From: Bidens hawaiensis
Lineage: Eukaryota; Streptophyta; Magnoliopsida; Asterales; Asteraceae
Assembly (NCBI GenBank): GCA_021521415.1
Contig: JAIQDT010014332.1
Coordinates: 62,001 to 126,000, forward strand
DNA: 64,000 bases
Reading direction: 5' to 3'
Below are positions 36,169 to 47,881 of the stretch, in pieces (position 1 is the first letter of the stretch; each line of letters opens with the position of its first letter). Under the pieces are notes generated by a model, which made no database searches, was not told the origin of the DNA, and saw nothing but the letters and a program-made list of their open reading frames with translations. The position numbers were made by a program, and so were the translations under genes.

Positions 36169-37762
36169 AGTCTTTTTTAGTATAAATTTGTACATATTTT
36201 CAAAAGCTTGCACATATTTAGAGGGAGAAAAATCAAAAAGTTAAAAATAGTGTGTGTGTGTGTGTGTGTTTTTTTCTTATTTCATAAAATCAAAAAGGTA
36301 AAAAGAGCTTATGTGCGTTATTCTTCTTTTATTATTCATTTTCGCTTAAAATTATGTCTGCTGCTCAAGTTTGAAGGACATATACTTGTATATGTTTAGT
36401 CTGGTCATCTACTCGTAGCTTCACAGGATAGCCATTTACCTAAAGACTGAAAGCAACCGGGGCGATTGTGATGTGTTTTGTGTTTTGAATTCTTTCACTT
36501 AAAATTATGACTGTAACTCTAAGTTGGAGGGACATGTATTCTCATATGTTTTTGGTCATGTTAACCACTTGTGAACATACGAGATTGCCATTTACCTAAA
36601 AACTAAGAGTGACCGGGGTGACTGTGTTTTAAACAGTTTTCAGGGAAATGATATGATTATTCGGTTAACAGCTTTTTGAAGCTTGAAAATTATTTTCATA
36701 TGAAATTGATCCAACCTTTGGAAAATGATAGACAAATTGTTTTTGTATACCTAACGGGTGACGTTACTAAGCTTAAAAGGATCTAGAACAGTCACTGATA
36801 TGTATGATAGCTTTCCATGATGCGTAAAAGTTGAAGTGATATAAACTAAATATGCTAAACTTACCATGGAGAGTCATTTTGAAGAAATGTGCATGTCTTT
36901 GTATACATCTCTTCGAAGGATAGGCAGAAAAGCAATTACCGAGTTATACACGAGCCAGTAGGTGTCTTGATCACCAAAAATATTGTATTGTTTACTATTT
37001 ATTAAAAAAAATTGTTATATATAAATATATACATTAAATATTTTTAAGGCTTAAAGGGTCAAACTAGAACTACAGGGGTGGGGCATACAAGTAAGTCCTA
37101 AACACTCTGAATGAAAGGCATTTAAGTCCAACGTTCAACCTTGAAGCCTAAAATTTTGTCTGTCTGTCTATAAAAATCTTTTGATCAAGCAATAGGGGGT
37201 TGGAGTCAAATTGGGGTGATCAGGGGAAAGCCAAATACGCTTTGAGAAGAGATAGGAGGCACCACAAATCCATGAGTGATGTCCATCTAAGCTTTATGCC
37301 AAACTGAACCTAATTCATATCACTGATGTAATGAAAATCATGCTAAGTTCGTTATACCTGCTATCAACATGTCTCTCTATGCCATAATTATGTTGAACAT
37401 GAATCCTTGTGACAGTATCTTAAACAATATGATTCCATGTTTGGATCTTTTCATAAACAGCGGTGTTTTAACAAAACTGAAATTTGATCCCAAATTAGTT
37501 AAACTTCAAGAAGGCCGGTGTCTCGTGTTATTTTTGTTTATGTTTATTTATTATTTTATTCTTCTCCTTTACTTATATTTGTTTTCATCTTGAAATTACT
37601 CTCCTCGAAACGCATGTTATAAAAGGGAGATTTTTGATTTGGTTAAAACCTTTTGGGCTTTGAGTTTGTCTTCTGGTTATCTTAAAATCGGGTTTTGGGC
37701 TATGCTTAGTGTTGGGCTCGTCTGGTTGGGCCTATATGGGTTCTCGGCCCACTAGGCTTGGG
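36169..37762 (+). other. non-coding spacer between pol and ORF3 of element A
   Basis: Includes a (GT)n run at about 36249-36270 and an imperfect tandem duplication of about 154 bp (cttaaaattatg at 36344 and 36498, accgggg later in each unit) up to about 36650. No coding motif is seen; a reading frame at 37369-37593 is hydrophobic and unrecognised. Confidence 0.6.
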
Positions 37763-37903
37763 CTATAAATGGTTTTGGATCTCAATTATTGTCTTTATTT
37801 TCAAACCATTCTCTCTCTAAAGATCTTATCTGGCCGAAAAACCTAACCCTTGCTATTCTAATCAAATTCAAACTTGTCCCAGTGTTCCTTGATTCATCAG
37901 CAG
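37763..37903 (+). promoter_or_regulatory. putative internal promoter and 5' leader exon of ORF3 in element A
   Basis: CTATAAAT at 37763-37770 is a good TATA box. A pyrimidine-rich stretch (ccattctctctctaaag) lies 35-50 bp downstream, as in plant 5' leaders. The segment ends CAG|GTAATG at 37903/37904, a good donor site. It sits in the middle of a retroelement, far from either LTR. Function is inference from layout; no transcript data are available. Confidence 0.4.
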
Positions 37904-38528
37904 GTAATGAACACACTGAGTAAATCGTATGATTTTAAGGAGCTTTATTCGATTTGATACATGTGTTGGCTTGAATGAGGTGTAAATAAGACGACTGCTT
38001 GGGTCCTTGCTTGACGATTCATATAATGAACCCACATCATGTTGGAAACGGGTTATAGTTAAAGTCGTTGTCGGGTTCTTGGGAATTTTCTTGCAGGTTT
38101 ATTGGTCATGGGGTTCTCGACTTTGTTGAAGAAGATGATACGTTTTACGAGGCTGAATTCAAAGGGTTTTTCTTCCCTGTTGGTTTGACAGAAAACTCTT
38201 GGTTAAACTAAGAGTTCTCGGTTGACTCTGTTGACCGAGATCTCTAATTGGTGACCGAGAACTAGTGTTCTCGGTGTGACTGGACATAAAACATATTTCC
38301 TTTGACCGAAAACTCTATCCTTTGACCGAAATCCACCTGTGTGAACAGAAAACAACTTGTTGGACCGAAATCTATTATAAACTCATTACTATGTTTCATT
38401 TATGGTCCTTATGACTTGTTTTTGTCACAATTGGTCCTAAATGTTTGAAAATTGAAGTTTATGTCCTTAAGCTTATAATTGTTGTTCAAGTTATGTAAAC
38501 ATTTGCTAACTTGACTCGTTTGTTGCAG
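37904..38528 (+). other. putative leader intron upstream of ORF3
   Basis: GTAATG at the 5' end and TTTGTTGCAG at the 3' end, two bases before the ORF3 ATG (38531). The 625 bp hold several GTTCTCGGT or ACCGAGAAC words at 38190-38345, related to the leader repeat at 13325-13490. It could instead be an unspliced leader. Confidence 0.38.
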
Positions 38529-38530
38529 TT

Positions 38531-41023
38531 ATGGCTTATCAGGCATCACTAAAGTTCGTTGATACTCATAATATTACTGGAAAACTTGTTTGATCCTCCT
38601 TTGGCACACAAGTAGTTCAATTCCATGATCGTCGGTCTCAACACTTGCAGGATTTCTCACGCTTTACGAAAAAATCCTGTCATATGCAAGAAAATAATCA
38701 CGGATTTCAGGAATCCTGCTTCTATCAACCAAAGGGGAACATGTGGAGCTGTTACTATAGAATCCAAAGTTCAGAAGAAGTCGGTCATCATCTTGGAGGC
38801 CATTGTACGTGAGGTACTGTTATTTGGGGATCAACCTGATTACCCAACGGAATACTCAAACGATGCTATCACTGAGGTGTTAACAAGAATGGGTTATGAG
38901 GGATCTTACCTTCCTGCAATCAAGAAGCTCTTTCATCTGTACTGGAGGTTTTTGATCCACACATTTTTCACTTGCGTGTCGGGACGTAACAGGAGGGTCT
39001 GATGAGATTAGTCACACTCAAATGTCTGTGGTAGTTGCTTTGATCATGGACTGAAACTACAATTATTCCAAATTTGTGTTCGATGAAATGATAAGTAACT
39101 TGAAGGGAAAGAAAAAGGAGATGGTTCTTATGTATCACAGGTTTCTGCATATGATCTTTGATTTCTATTATCCTGATCTTATAAAGTCTGTTGAGACATT
39201 GGATATGAAGTCAATGGGACCAAACACCTTTGGGTTGATGAAACAATCGAGGAAAGGGGCAAAAGTAATTTACCAGGTTCTTCAGGATTTGGTCAAATTT
39301 GGTAAATTTGCTGAAACTGAGACTGTACCAGTCAGTGCTCAGGTTGCTGAAGAGCAGGTGGCGCCAGTTCAGAGACGTGTTGCTGCTTTTGAGGTTATTT
39401 CAGATGGTGAAACTGAACACCGTGAACCAGAAAATGTTCCGTCTGCTGAGCAATTAAGGGATTTTGAGAGGTTCAAAGAACTGCTAGTCGACTGCCTTGA
39501 AGCCTCCTTAAGCAGTCACTATGAATGAAGATGATGATACCCCTAAGGAACCAGCCGCTGATCTTGTTCCACGTAAACGAAGGAAGAAATATCCGAGACA
39601 TGCCGTGCTGGTTACTGAAGCTACAACAACAACAACAACAACAACATGAGTCGGAAGTTCCTGTGACTCATGTTGACACAAGTCCATCCACTACTGAGCT
39701 TCAAACTCAAGAACAAATCTTTGATGACATTGCTCGTGGGTTTGATTTTGAGGCCGGCATCCAACATACCGATGCACCATCTAGATCATCTGACACAATT
39801 AATCAGGGTTAGTCAAGCTTTAGTGCCTCCGAGAAGCTTGCTCAGATTCTTGCCATGCAAGACACGTATTTGCAGAATAAAAGCAAGCGGGTTGTGCTTG
39901 AGGATGCTCCTGTAGATATACAAGCTTTGCAACATCGAGTGTTTGAACTCGAACAATATTCTGTTGTAAAGGACGTATGTATTCAAGAACTTGAAGCTAG
40001 CAACTCTGACAAAGATTCTAAGATCAAAGAGCTTCAGTCCAACGTGGGAGGCTTAACTGCTATGTACCTAGACCTCCAACATAAACTTATTTAGAAATTT
40101 GGAGACGAATTCAAGGGCAGTGAAGATCCTGTTAAGAAGACAACTACTGCTGATCAGGGTGGGAGCTCCAGTTCACAAAATTCTACACATGATGACGCTG
40201 CCGAGTCACTAGAGCACTATCTTTCAATTCCACCCAAAACTGCTGAACAATCGAAACGTATTCAGAAGAAGCTTCTTATTATGAAGAACTCTAATCAGAA
40301 TGTTGAATCGTCCGATCATCCAGATGAGTTCATTGTCACATTTGAAAAGGGTTTTTCAGACAGGTACGGTGATTGTTATGGAGTCATGTCATGGGGATTT
40401 GATGCTGAAAAGAATATGTGGTGGGTGAAACGAAGGTCTGGGACTACCGAATACTACAAAAAAAATGAAGGATTTTGGATTCTAGACTAAGGTAGATCTC
40501 AGCGACCTCATCAATGCTCCGTTCCACAACCCAACTTATGATAAGCGAGCCACTAATTTCTGGAATTTTTCTAAGATGACGAGTCGATAATGGGTTCCCA
40601 AACATGAAGACTGCTGATTCATTTCTGAAGAAGGCTAAGGGGGTTAGGTATCCAAGGACAAGAAAGACCATGGTGAACGTTATGTGGCCTGCAACAAATA
40701 AGGCTACTCATATTCCTGTGCCTAATGCCATTCCGGATGGTACCTTGGATAATATGAGATTCTGGATGTTTGACAGTGCAACAACTATTGTTGTCATACA
40801 TCTACAGAAGGGGAAGGGTCAATACCAATTTGTCTATCCAAAAGATCTGCTCAAGTTTGGAGAAAGATATATCAAGACCCTTAGCACTTTTCAAATCATT
40901 GCTGATCCAATTTTTGAAATGGCTGCAAAGGAATACACCAGTATGGATGCTTCCATTATCAGAACTGGATTTTGGGCAGGTGGTTTAAAGGATGTGGATA
41001 TCGACATCATGGAAAACGATTAA
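38531..41023 (+). pseudogene. ORF3 (extra ORF in env-like position) of element A
   Basis: The ATG at 38531 begins MAYQASLKFVDTHNITGKLV and stops at 38591. One base shift restores it: GLNTCRISHALRKNPVICKK, VREVLLFGDQPDYPTEYSND, TRMGYEGSYLPAIKKLFHLY, then LKGKKKEMVLMYHRFLHMI and MGPNTFGLMKQSRKGAKV. Downstream come a Gln run (caa repeats, 39621-39647), a coiled coil near 39900-40090 and a C-terminal part (40604-41023) rich in Trp and aromatic residues. I recognise it as the extra 3' ORF carried by SIRE-group elements of several eudicots. No signal peptide or membrane segment is seen, so envelope function is unsupported. At least five stops or frameshifts break it. Confidence 0.72.
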
Positions 41024-41040
41024 GAACGAAGCTACAAACC

Positions 41041-41051
41041 AAGGGGAAGAT
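41041..41051 (+). other. polypurine tract of element A
   Basis: AAGGGGAAGAT immediately before the 3' LTR, the expected primer site for plus-strand DNA synthesis. Confidence 0.85.
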
Positions 41052-41432
41052 TGTTGGGTATACTTTTGGTGGTTTTTACTAGTTCATTTTGATGTATTTT
41101 ATGTCTAGGTGTTTGTGTATGTAAACCGAGATCATCTAAAAGGATCTTGGTGTGCTTGGGCTTTGTTGGGCTAGGTTGTTTGTTTCCCTATATATATATA
41201 TATAGATAACATGTATATGGTTGTGGCTGGTTGTTCACATCATTAGTGTGGAACGAGTATTGTATGTTCAATTGTGCATAAGCACCCGACGCTAATACAA
41301 CGTATGTTTTGAAGCATCTTCATGTGTTCATTGCGTATTTAATTGTTTATCTTGAATCACCTTACGATATATTCCACAATATCGTTGAGGTGTGCTGATA
41401 TCATATTGAAAGATCCATCTACGGGACTTACA
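41052..41432 (+). repeat. 3' LTR of element A
   Basis: Starts TGTTGGGTATAC and ends GGACTTACA. It differs from the 5' LTR at about 28 positions by eye, including a TA-unit difference. Only 66 bp of other DNA separate it from element F. Confidence 0.92.
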
Positions 41433-41498
41433 ATAACAAAATCCACTTATCCACACTATGTTATAACACCCTTGACAAAATGATTTTGACCCATGACC

Positions 41499-42472
41499 TG
41501 TATTGGATAAAAATCACTCAAGGATAATGTATCCAAATTCATAAATGTGAGGTAAGGTGCTAACTTGATAATATCGAATGAGTAATCGTAATCAGGGTGA
41601 ACACAGTGATTTTATCACAAGGGAAAAAGCCCTTAACCAAGATAGTCTTACTTCGGTCAAAACTTATCAAGGTAATCTCTTGGTCGAATCTCCTCAATCA
41701 AGGATTAACTAAGTTATTGTTGGTCGAATCTTTTCGGTCAAGGATCAACAAGGTAACCTTTGGTCGATAAGTATGTGATTATCGTGATCTCCGGCACAAA
41801 AAACCCTCGGACGGTGAAAACTATCACCGTCGATTATATTGATAATAAAAGGTGGTTACAAGTGTTTGGAGATTGTGATCGATATTACAACGAAATGCTA
41901 GTGTGTAGAGAGAATTATAAGTTCTGCTCTAGCGTGTGTCTACCATGTGTCCTATAACTGATCATAATCTCAATTATATATAATAGATAATAACTCAATG
42001 GAGTTATTAATAATAAATGCTATTAACTAATTTTCCTAAAAATCCGCCTTTATCTTCAATGTAAACGTAACAGCCACTTTAACCGCGTGCTCCATCACTC
42101 AGGCTGCGAAATAGGGGGTAGACAGGTCTTGGAGCCGTTACACTTGATAAATATCAGCCTTCATATAAGAAATAACCGTTAATAGCACCAAATACCGAGG
42201 ATCCATGATCCTGACATAGCTCTGGAACTCTTCAGAAGGATAATTGATCCAGATATGCAAATATTTTCTTGACTACAAGTTAGTAGATAGACTGAGTCTT
42301 CTAATCGGTATACCTGCTAAATATTAGATTACACATCAGAACAGCCGTTAGTAAATAATAAGTACTGTGGATCCTTGACCCTGACGAGATTTGGAAGACA
42401 CGCTAAGGATAACTGATCCAAAACATATGCCAGGATAACATATCCACAGTGTTAAATTTCTGTGCACTAACA
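41499..42472 (-). repeat. 3' LTR of element F
   Basis: On the minus strand it starts TGTTAGTGCAC and ends ATCCAATACA. It is 974 bp, without the tandem duplication seen in the other LTR. Next to it, on its internal side, is a G-rich polypurine tract (TTTTGGGGGCAAT on the minus strand, about 42473-42485). Confidence 0.92.
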
Positions 42473-42485
42473 ATTGCCCCCAAAA

Positions 42486-43877
42486 TGGCAGTTGTGATAA
42501 GATCACAGCTGTCATTTTGCCTTTGAATTCAAACTTCCTGCAAAAACATATGAGATTTGACAAGTTGGATATAATTGTCACATATCAATGGAGTTTCCAT
42601 GGGAACTTCCCTTCCGGCTGTATATCCTTCTCCTTGCAAATCATGAACAACTAGTAACACCTATTTAACCCGGATGGATGGTCCATCTTTAAATGGTGAA
42701 ATCCGAGTTAAAGATTTTTGGTAATTGCAAGTAAGTTTAATAGTATCTTTTAACTATCTGTTGATTGTCTGTTATTTTGAAAGTTTGTCTGATATAGCTT
42801 TAGACTTGTTGAAAGTTTTGAGAAATATTCTTTAGTAAAAAGTTTTTAGGATAGAATATCCTTGGAAAAATAAACCAGGATCTTAAATCCTTATAAAAAT
42901 AGATTAAGAATAATGAATCCTTATATCTATGAAGATATAAACTAAAATCAAATAAGTGTAAACCGATAAACAGAAGTCATACCGTAAGGTCTGGTTAGAC
43001 CTAAGTTACCATAAGTATTGATCCTTTTGCAATCCTTATAAAACTGAATTTAAGGATTTTGAATCCATAAGTATTGATCCTTCGGTAATCCTCAGAATCT
43101 AATTTATAATACCTGATGCAAATAACTTATGATATTATCTGGGATTAAACCCAATAAACCGGGGACAAGCCCATAAAATAAAGTGGGGACAAGCCCGTGC
43201 AACTGGGGACAAGCCCGTGTAATCTGGGGAAAAGCCCGTGAACTGGGGACAAGCCCCAAAACTGAGGACAAGCCCAAATACGGATGTTAACTGGGGACTC
43301 GCCCAAACCGGGATTTAGCCCAAATGTGAGATAACGTGAAAATGTGATAAACCTTAGCTAACATGAAAATGTTAAAAACCTTTGTCTTGAGATAACGTGA
43401 AAACGTTATAAACCGGTGGTATGGTACGTCTACCATAAATCGTAGGATCCTCCATATAGCCGAAAGCAACGAAATTGTCAGCCACTAAGCGTGTACTGGT
43501 CCCGATGGCCCGGACTATACGTTGGATAGCGTGCGCTCCAGGCGAGAGTGTAGAAACTCTAATTTATAAGAAAGGTGAAAACCTTTAAACCTTGGAGGAT
43601 ATGACCATCGGGGGTCATATCCAATCATGGGCTAGGCCAAGGAAAATAGCAATGTACCTTAAGCGTGAGGGAGAGGTGGCCAACCTCTTAGACATTGAAT
43701 CTCTTATTGAAATCTGCATTGTTACTTAAAAACTTGGAAAAGATAAATGTTAAGAATACATTATCCTTAAATTATTAACAAGAATATTAAATAAATAAGT
43801 GATCAGATAGATATTACCAATTTTAGGATGCTTGATCCTAGATGGATGCTTGATTTTTGGAGGATACTAGATCCTGA
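42486..43877 (-). other. non-coding 3' tail of element F
   Basis: About 1.4 kb between the integrase end and the 3' LTR, without reading frames of interest. Such a tail is common in Tat elements. It contains a short minisatellite at 43156-43323. Confidence 0.7.
43156..43323 (-). repeat. GGGGACAAGCCC minisatellite in tail of F
   Basis: About eight copies of a 17-25 bp unit containing ggggacaagccc or variants (ggggaaaagccc, gaggacaagccc, ggggactcgccc). The unit length varies, so it is not coding. Confidence 0.85.
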
Positions 43878-44975
43878 CTAGAAAAAATACTTCTTGAGAT
43901 GGATAGCATTCCATGCTCTTGGTAATCTGTTGCCTTCCATGGTGAGCAAATGATATGCCCCTTTCCCTGCTTCCGACTCGATCAGATAAGGACCTTCCCA
44001 CTTGGGTGCTAGTTTCCCATCTGCCGGATTGGTTGTGTTTTGGAAGGCTTTCCTCAAGACTAGATCTCCTTCTTGAAATCTTCTTATCCTTATATTTTTG
44101 TTGTATGCCCCAGCTACCCTTTGTTGATATGCTACCATTCTGATTTTAGCTAGGTCTCTGAGCTCATCAACAGTATCCAGGTCTTGGAGAAGGATTTCAT
44201 TGTTGGCTTAAGGATCACGGATGCTTGTTCTGGCAGTAGGAACCACCATCTCCGTAAGGATTACAGCTTCTGAGCCAAACACCAATGAGAAGGGTGTTTG
44301 ACCTGTTGCATTCTTTGGTGTTGTTCTATCAGCCCAAAGAACATATGGTAGCTCTTCGGCCCACTTGCCTTTCTTGGATCCTAGTTTCTTCTTCAAGTTG
44401 TTGATAATAATCTTGTTACTTGATTCTGCTTGACCATTAGCTTGAGGATGAATTGGTGTGGAGGTAATCATCTTAATGCTCCAACTGTCACAAAAGTTAG
44501 TGGTTCTTTTCCCGATAAACTGGGAACCATTGTCACAAATAATTTCTGAAGTAATACCAAATCTAGTAATAATATTTCTTTTAATGAAGGATATCACCTC
44601 TTTTTCGCGGACTTGAACGAAAGCTTCTGCTTCTATCCACTTTGAAAAGTAATCAGTCATTGCAAGCATGAATACTTTTCCTCCTGGCGCTTTAGGTAGC
44701 TTACCCACAATATCCATGCCCCACTTCATAGGTTCTGCTGGTTGATGTAATATGTTTCCATTCCTTTGGCAAGCATCACATTTCTTTGAGTATTCCATGG
44801 CATCTCTCTTCATTGTTGGCCAGAAGTATCCTGTTCTTAGAATCCTAGAAAACAGAGCTCTACCTCCAGTGTGATTACCACAATCACCTTCGTGAAAATC
44901 TTTGAGCACCGCTTGAACTTCAGGATCCTCGATGCACCTCAAGTATGGACCTGCAAGAGATTTCCTATACTGCAC
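43878..44975 (-). pseudogene. integrase of element F
   Basis: From 44975 downward: an HHCC zinc region (FHEGDCGNHTGG ... CDACQRNG), then the catalytic core with [19 protein letters not shown] and QANGQAESSNKI, giving all three acidic residues. A stop at 44208 cuts it after TARTSIRDP. The C-terminal domain continues on the same strand (44138-43878: ENGDLVLRK-like block RFQEGDLVLRKAF, LAPKWEGPYLIESEAGKGAY), ending LPRAWNAIHLKKYF. There is no chromodomain, as expected for Tat. It would insert the element DNA into the nucleus if translated with the rest of Pol. Confidence 0.88.
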
Positions 44976-45134
44976 ATCATGTAATAAAATGTATTGTGAT
45001 ACCTTGAGTTTGAAAGACTTCAGATTCTCTGTGGCTGGAATTTCTCCATCTTGAATGTATTTTTTGATTGGGAGGATCCAGGATCCTTGGTTGTTTGAGG
45101 ATGATGGATCCCAAAGTACGATGTCAGTTGTTAT

Positions 45135-46760
45135 CTACCCAACTTCTTGTTCTCCTATTGCTGGTGAGAGAACATGAATGATTGGAATCTTCGTGTCTTC
45201 TGGAATTTTCAGAGATGAGGCTAAATTTGCCAAATCATCTGCCCCAGCATTTTGTTCCCTTGGTACCTGTATAATACTAAACAATTCGAAGGATTTTGCT
45301 AATTCCTTCACAACATCTAGATATTTGATTAGTTTTTCACCTTTAACAGCATATGAGCCATTAAAGTGGTTAGCAATCAATAATGAATCTATATATACTT
45401 GAAGATACCTGATCATCATGCACTTAGCTAATTGCAAACCTGCGATCAAAGCTTCATACTCTGCCTCGTTGTTCGTTGCTTGGAACTCACAGGCTATAGA
45501 CTGGGGTAATATGTCCCCCTGTGGCGATTTCAGTAGGATTCCTAATCCTGTTCCTCTTACATTGGAAGCGCCATCAGTGAAGAGTATCCAAGGATCCTTA
45601 GTCTCTTCTAGTTGTTGGACCTCCAAGTCAGCTTCTTTCTGCATGTCGCTACTGAAATCAGCCACAAAGTCTGCAAGCGCTTGTGATTTAATGGTTGTTC
45701 TAGGCTCATACTGAATATCATATGCACTCAGCTTCACAGCCCACTTGGCCATTCGACCTGATAATTCTGGCTTTCTAAGAACATTCTTAACAGGATAGTT
45801 AGTTCTCAAAATAATAGTATGTGTTTCAAAGTAATGTCTCAATTTAGTAGAAGCTATAATAAGTGCAAGAATTAATTTTTCTAAATGAGAATACCTGGCT
45901 TCTGCATTTAAAAGACTTTTACTTACATAATAAACGGGATGTTGTTCACCTTCATGATCCTTCACAAGGACAGCACTTACAGCGTTTCCTGAGACAGCTA
46001 GGTACAGGTATAAGGATTCTCCATCCACAGGCTTCATCAGAGCTGGAGCTGAGGATAAGTAATCCTTCAAGGCTTTGAGTGCAGCCTCATGCTTTTCCGT
46101 CCACTCGAACTTCTTATTCTTTCTCAGAATGTCATAGAAGTCTTTGCACTTCTCGGAGGATCTTGAGATGAACCTGTTGAGAGCGGCTATTCTTCCCGTG
46201 AGCCTTTGTACATCCTTGGCATTTGCAGGAGATTTCAAGTTGATGATGGCTTCAATCTGCTCGGGGCTTGCTTCAATTCCTCTTTTAGTCACCATATATC
46301 CCAGAAACTTCCCAGCCTTAACACCAAAGTGGTATTTTGACGGATTCAATTTCATGTTATATTGGTCGAGGATATTGAATACTTCCTCGAGGTCTCTAAG
46401 GTGATCCTCAGCTTTCTTTGATTTTACCACCATATCATCTATGTATACTTCCATAGTCTTGCCCAACTGATCCTTGAACATCATGTTGACTAGTCTTTGG
46501 TATGTTGCCCCTGCATTTCTTAGTCCAAACGGCATAGCAGTATAACAGTATATGCCTGCTTGGAAATACCTGTCATGTCTGAATGTTTGAAGGCAAAAGT
46601 GGATTTTCTTCGCTTTAGGAAAGATATCATATCCTCCTCGATTCCGCTGGGGATACTGGATCCTAAGAACACCTTTACATCTGGATCCTCGGGATCTAAG
46701 GATACTTCTTTAATGTCTTTCTCCCGAGCTTCCAGTACATTCCTAGGATTTTGCTGTAAT
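45135..46760 (-). pseudogene. reverse transcriptase, RNase H and archaeal-type RNase H of element F
   Basis: An open stretch of 466 codons from 46535 covers PFGLRNAGATYQRLVNMMF, the palm motif VYIDDMVVKSK, LGYMVTKRGIEASPEQIEAI, then the usual RNase H (LYLYLAVSGNAVSAVLVKD, YVSKSLLNAEARYSHLEK). A second RNase H follows, starting WILFTDGASNVRGTGLGI, with NNEAEYEALIAGL and YIDSLLIANHF. Upstream, 46760-46570 reads the RT start up to HSDMTGIS and then joins directly to YCYTAMPFGL. About 110-120 residues are missing, including the first catalytic Asp region. This deletion and the frame break make it inactive. Confidence 0.9.
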
Positions 46761-46762
46761 TG

Positions 46763-47881
46763 TTATGCTATCGTTTGTTTAGCTGTCGGCTTCATGGATG
46801 AAGAATAATAATTCTTGACTTCCACTTGGTCACCATCTATCCTTACTACTCCCCAAGGAGTTGGTAGTTTAATGCACTGATGGTAAGTAGAAGCTACAGC
46901 CTTCATCCCATATAGCCAAGGCCTGCCTAAAATAACATTGCAACAAGAAAGGTTATCAATAACACAAAAATTTTTATATGAATTTAACCCTTCAATATAG
47001 ATTGGGAGGTTGATGTCCCCCAATGTCTTCTTGGTTTCTCCACTGAAACCGACTAGCACTGATGTTCTAGGAATGATCTCCGAATCTGGTATATTCATCT
47101 TCTTGAGGACATCATGCTGGATAATGTTGACCAAGCTTCCCCCGTCAACTAGGATCCTGCGTACATAATGGTTAGTGATAAATAAAGTAATAATCAAACC
47201 GTCATGGTGAGGATCCTGGATGTTTAGTTTATCTTCCTCATCGAAGAAGATCCTTTTATCTGTTGTCAAAGTGGTAGATACTATATGTCGTTCTCCGTTA
47301 TCCAACTTGATCTCTTTAGCGAGCCTCTTTGCTGCCGAGAAGGAAGTTCCACATATGTTTGATCCTCCAGAGATGAAATTGACCATTCGCACATCCATTT
47401 CATCCTGGTGAGGATCCCGGATACTTGAATCGAAGAAGACTCTCTGATCAGTTATTCGAGTAGTGTGGATGAGCGGTCTTCTTTCATCGTCCAACTTAAA
47501 TTCTTCTGCAAGCTCTACTTTTGTAGGACAAGAGGTCCGAAACATGTCGTAATCTCTGGCAACGAAGTTGATTACATGAGCATCTTGTGGTGGTGGTGTT
47601 GCTTTCTGTGGAAGGTCTTCAGGATCCTGGATCTTGGATTTCTTTCTTCCCAAGAGTTCTTTAAAGTGACCCTTGCTCAGGAGGTATCCAATTTCCCTCC
47701 TTAAGCCGATACACTCGTCTGTCATGTGGCCAAAATCTTCGTGGAAAGCGCACCACTTAGACTTGTCTTTGAATCCGGTCGTCTTCTCATTCTTTCGGGG
47801 CCACCTTGCTTTTTCTCCCAGATCCTTCATGGTACAGATCAAGCCATGAGTGTCCACAGAGAAACAATGTCTGAGATGCAA
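46763..47881 (-). pseudogene. Gag C-terminal end and protease of element F
   Basis: A 372-codon open stretch on the minus strand. It starts with a zinc-knuckle variant CAFHEDFGHMTDEC, with Cys-x2-His in place of Cys-x2-Cys, a Tat-group hallmark. The aspartic protease follows with ILVDGGSLVNII (Asp-Gly-Gly where Asp-Thr/Ser-Gly is usual) and later CNVILGRPWLYGMKAVAST, the conserved second half of these proteases. It ends in a stop at 46763 before RT. The upstream Gag frame overlaps it at 47839-47881, so a frameshift separates them. Confidence 0.85.

Larger units (their letters stand above)
12685..41432 (+). mobile_element. retrotransposon A: SIRE/Maximus-like Ty1/copia element, interrupted
   Basis: Two LTRs (12685-13068 and 41052-41432) bracket a tRNA-iMet primer site, gag, protease, integrase, reverse transcriptase, RNase H and an extra ORF, followed by a polypurine tract. 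The Gag sequence, a long coiled spacer and the additional 3' ORF point to the SIRE/Maximus group. Without the 16.2-kb insertion at 18842-35005 it is about 12.6 kb, a normal size for that group. By eye the LTRs differ at roughly 28 of 380 positions, so it is the oldest datable insertion here. No clean 5-bp duplication was found: aaaat lies directly left of the 5' LTR but on the right only five bases after the 3' LTR. All coding parts are broken. Confidence 0.9.

Noticed and set aside
38531..41023. ORF3 as a retroviral envelope gene
   Set aside because: Position is env-like, but no signal peptide, membrane segment or Cys pattern is visible; only the position supports it.
12685..41432. Integrated pararetrovirus or other endogenous virus
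   Set aside because: LTR pairs, tRNA primer sites, integrases and target duplications are those of LTR retrotransposons; no movement or coat protein motif was seen.
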